Under the pieces are notes generated by a model. The model had not been told where the DNA came from. It saw nothing but the letters and a program-made list of their open reading frames with translations, and did no database searches. This document shows positions 50,564 through 50,908 of a DNA stretch of 50,908 nucleotides, piece after piece; positions within the stretch are counted from its first letter, which is position 1; each line of letters begins with the position of its first letter. Made by a program: the position numbers and the translations under genes. The stretch is taken from assembly GCF_900115735.1 (NCBI RefSeq), contig NZ_FOXO01000028.1:1-50908 (forward strand). The letters run 5' to 3'. This stretch comes from Butyrivibrio proteoclasticus (GTDB lineage: Bacteria; Bacillota; Clostridia; Lachnospirales; Lachnospiraceae).

Positions 50564-50908
50564 ATGAATGATAATAGACCAAAAGGCAATCAAAAGCACA
50601 TGGATCTATCAGCAAGGAACAAGATAGAACAGGGACTTAACAATGGTGATTCATTTAGAACCATTGCCAGAGCAATAGATAAAGATCCCAGTACCATATC
50701 AAAGGAGGTCAGAAAACACTCTTACATTGCTGATAGGAAGTCCAAGAACTTTGCACCTATTCCCTGTGCCAACAATCATGATCCTAACAACCCAAGAGCA
50801 AGCATTTGCAAAATGCACCATATGTGTGGCGACAATGATTGCCAGACTCTTTGTGTAAAATGTATAAAGTATCGTTGTGCTGACATTTGTAAGCTTTATG
50901 AGCCACGC
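50564..50908 (+). CDS. IS30 family transposase, N-terminal part (cut by window edge)
   Basis: 115 codons open to the right edge. MNDNRPKGNQKHMDLSARNK leads into the IS30 HTH: RNKIEQGLNNGDSFRTIARA followed by DKDPSTISKEVRKH. A Cys-rich stretch follows (CKMHHMC, CQTLCVKCIKYRC), as in many Lachnospiraceae IS30 proteins. The catalytic DDE domain would lie beyond the window. ATG at 50564 with AGAGAGAT upstream. Confidence 0.88.
   Translation, partial: MNDNRPKGNQKHMDLSARNKIEQGLNNGDSFRTIARAIDKDPSTISKEVRKHSYIADRKSKNFAPIPCANNHDPNNPRASICKMHHMCGDNDCQTLCVKCIKYRCADICKLYEPR

Overview
The window looks like a chromosomal segment of a low-GC Firmicute of the family Lachnospiraceae, most likely Butyrivibrio or a close relative. 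That is inference from gene content and style: AGGAGG ribosome binding sites, rumen-type carbohydrate genes, a family 3 glycosidase with reversed domain order (as described for Butyrivibrio beta-glucosidase), a phage phi3T-type thymidylate synthase, a DUF3048 lipoprotein and TraX-like and IS30 genes. No rRNA, tRNA or CRISPR array was seen. Most genes lie on the minus strand.

Region by region. 1-5.9 kb is a repeat-rich accessory region. It holds a transposase-like start at the left edge, three full-length paralogues of a PD-(D/E)XK-type nuclease family plus one broken copy, and an almost perfectly duplicated 278-bp noncoding unit. Two hexapeptide-repeat genes (sugar O-acetyltransferase and gamma-carbonic-anhydrase-like) are bracketed by direct repeats of the nuclease 3' end. 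5.9-10 kb carries a SIMPL-domain protein, a DEDD exonuclease-like protein and an unusual leuA whose product has a C-terminal AraC-type DNA-binding domain. leuA is preceded by what reads as a leader-peptide attenuator rich in Ile/Val/Leu codons and by repeated operator-like sites. 10-17.3 kb is a colinear run: leucine-rich repeat protein, DUF362/ferredoxin protein, VWA/DUF2201 protein, MoxR ATPase, Gfo/Idh/MocA oxidoreductase and sugar isomerase. 17.3-17.8 kb contains two adjacent ~200-bp foldback elements.

17.8-23 kb is a peptide/nickel-type ABC importer, with a terminator between the binding-protein gene and the permeases. 23-30 kb holds another foldback element, the family 3 glycosidase with a LacI-type operator candidate, a lipid kinase, folA-thyA and a beta-CASP ribonuclease-like protein. 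30-48.9 kb is mostly housekeeping and envelope functions: a DUF3048 lipoprotein, TraX, two K+ uptake systems (TrkH/TrkA and KtrB/KtrA), a GT39-like membrane protein, thrS without a TGS domain, a SEC-C protein, a methyltransferase, a small export protein, a double-glycine-leader zinc-ribbon micropeptide, a PPIase lipoprotein, a flavoprotein and a PH-domain protein.

48.9-50.5 kb has no convincing protein gene but is dense in structure. It contains a solo copy of the nuclease-associated noncoding repeat, a strongly folded candidate ncRNA (about 49385-49765) and a five-unit array of inverted TAGGATAAA pairs with exact 18-bp inner spacing and near-integral helical phasing. An IS30-family transposase runs off the right edge. 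The strongest candidates for something undescribed are the LeuA-AraC fusion with its attenuator, the structured RNA plus phased array near the right end, and the nuclease/repeat/acetyltransferase module at the left end. All functional assignments come from reading the sequence by eye; no database search was run.
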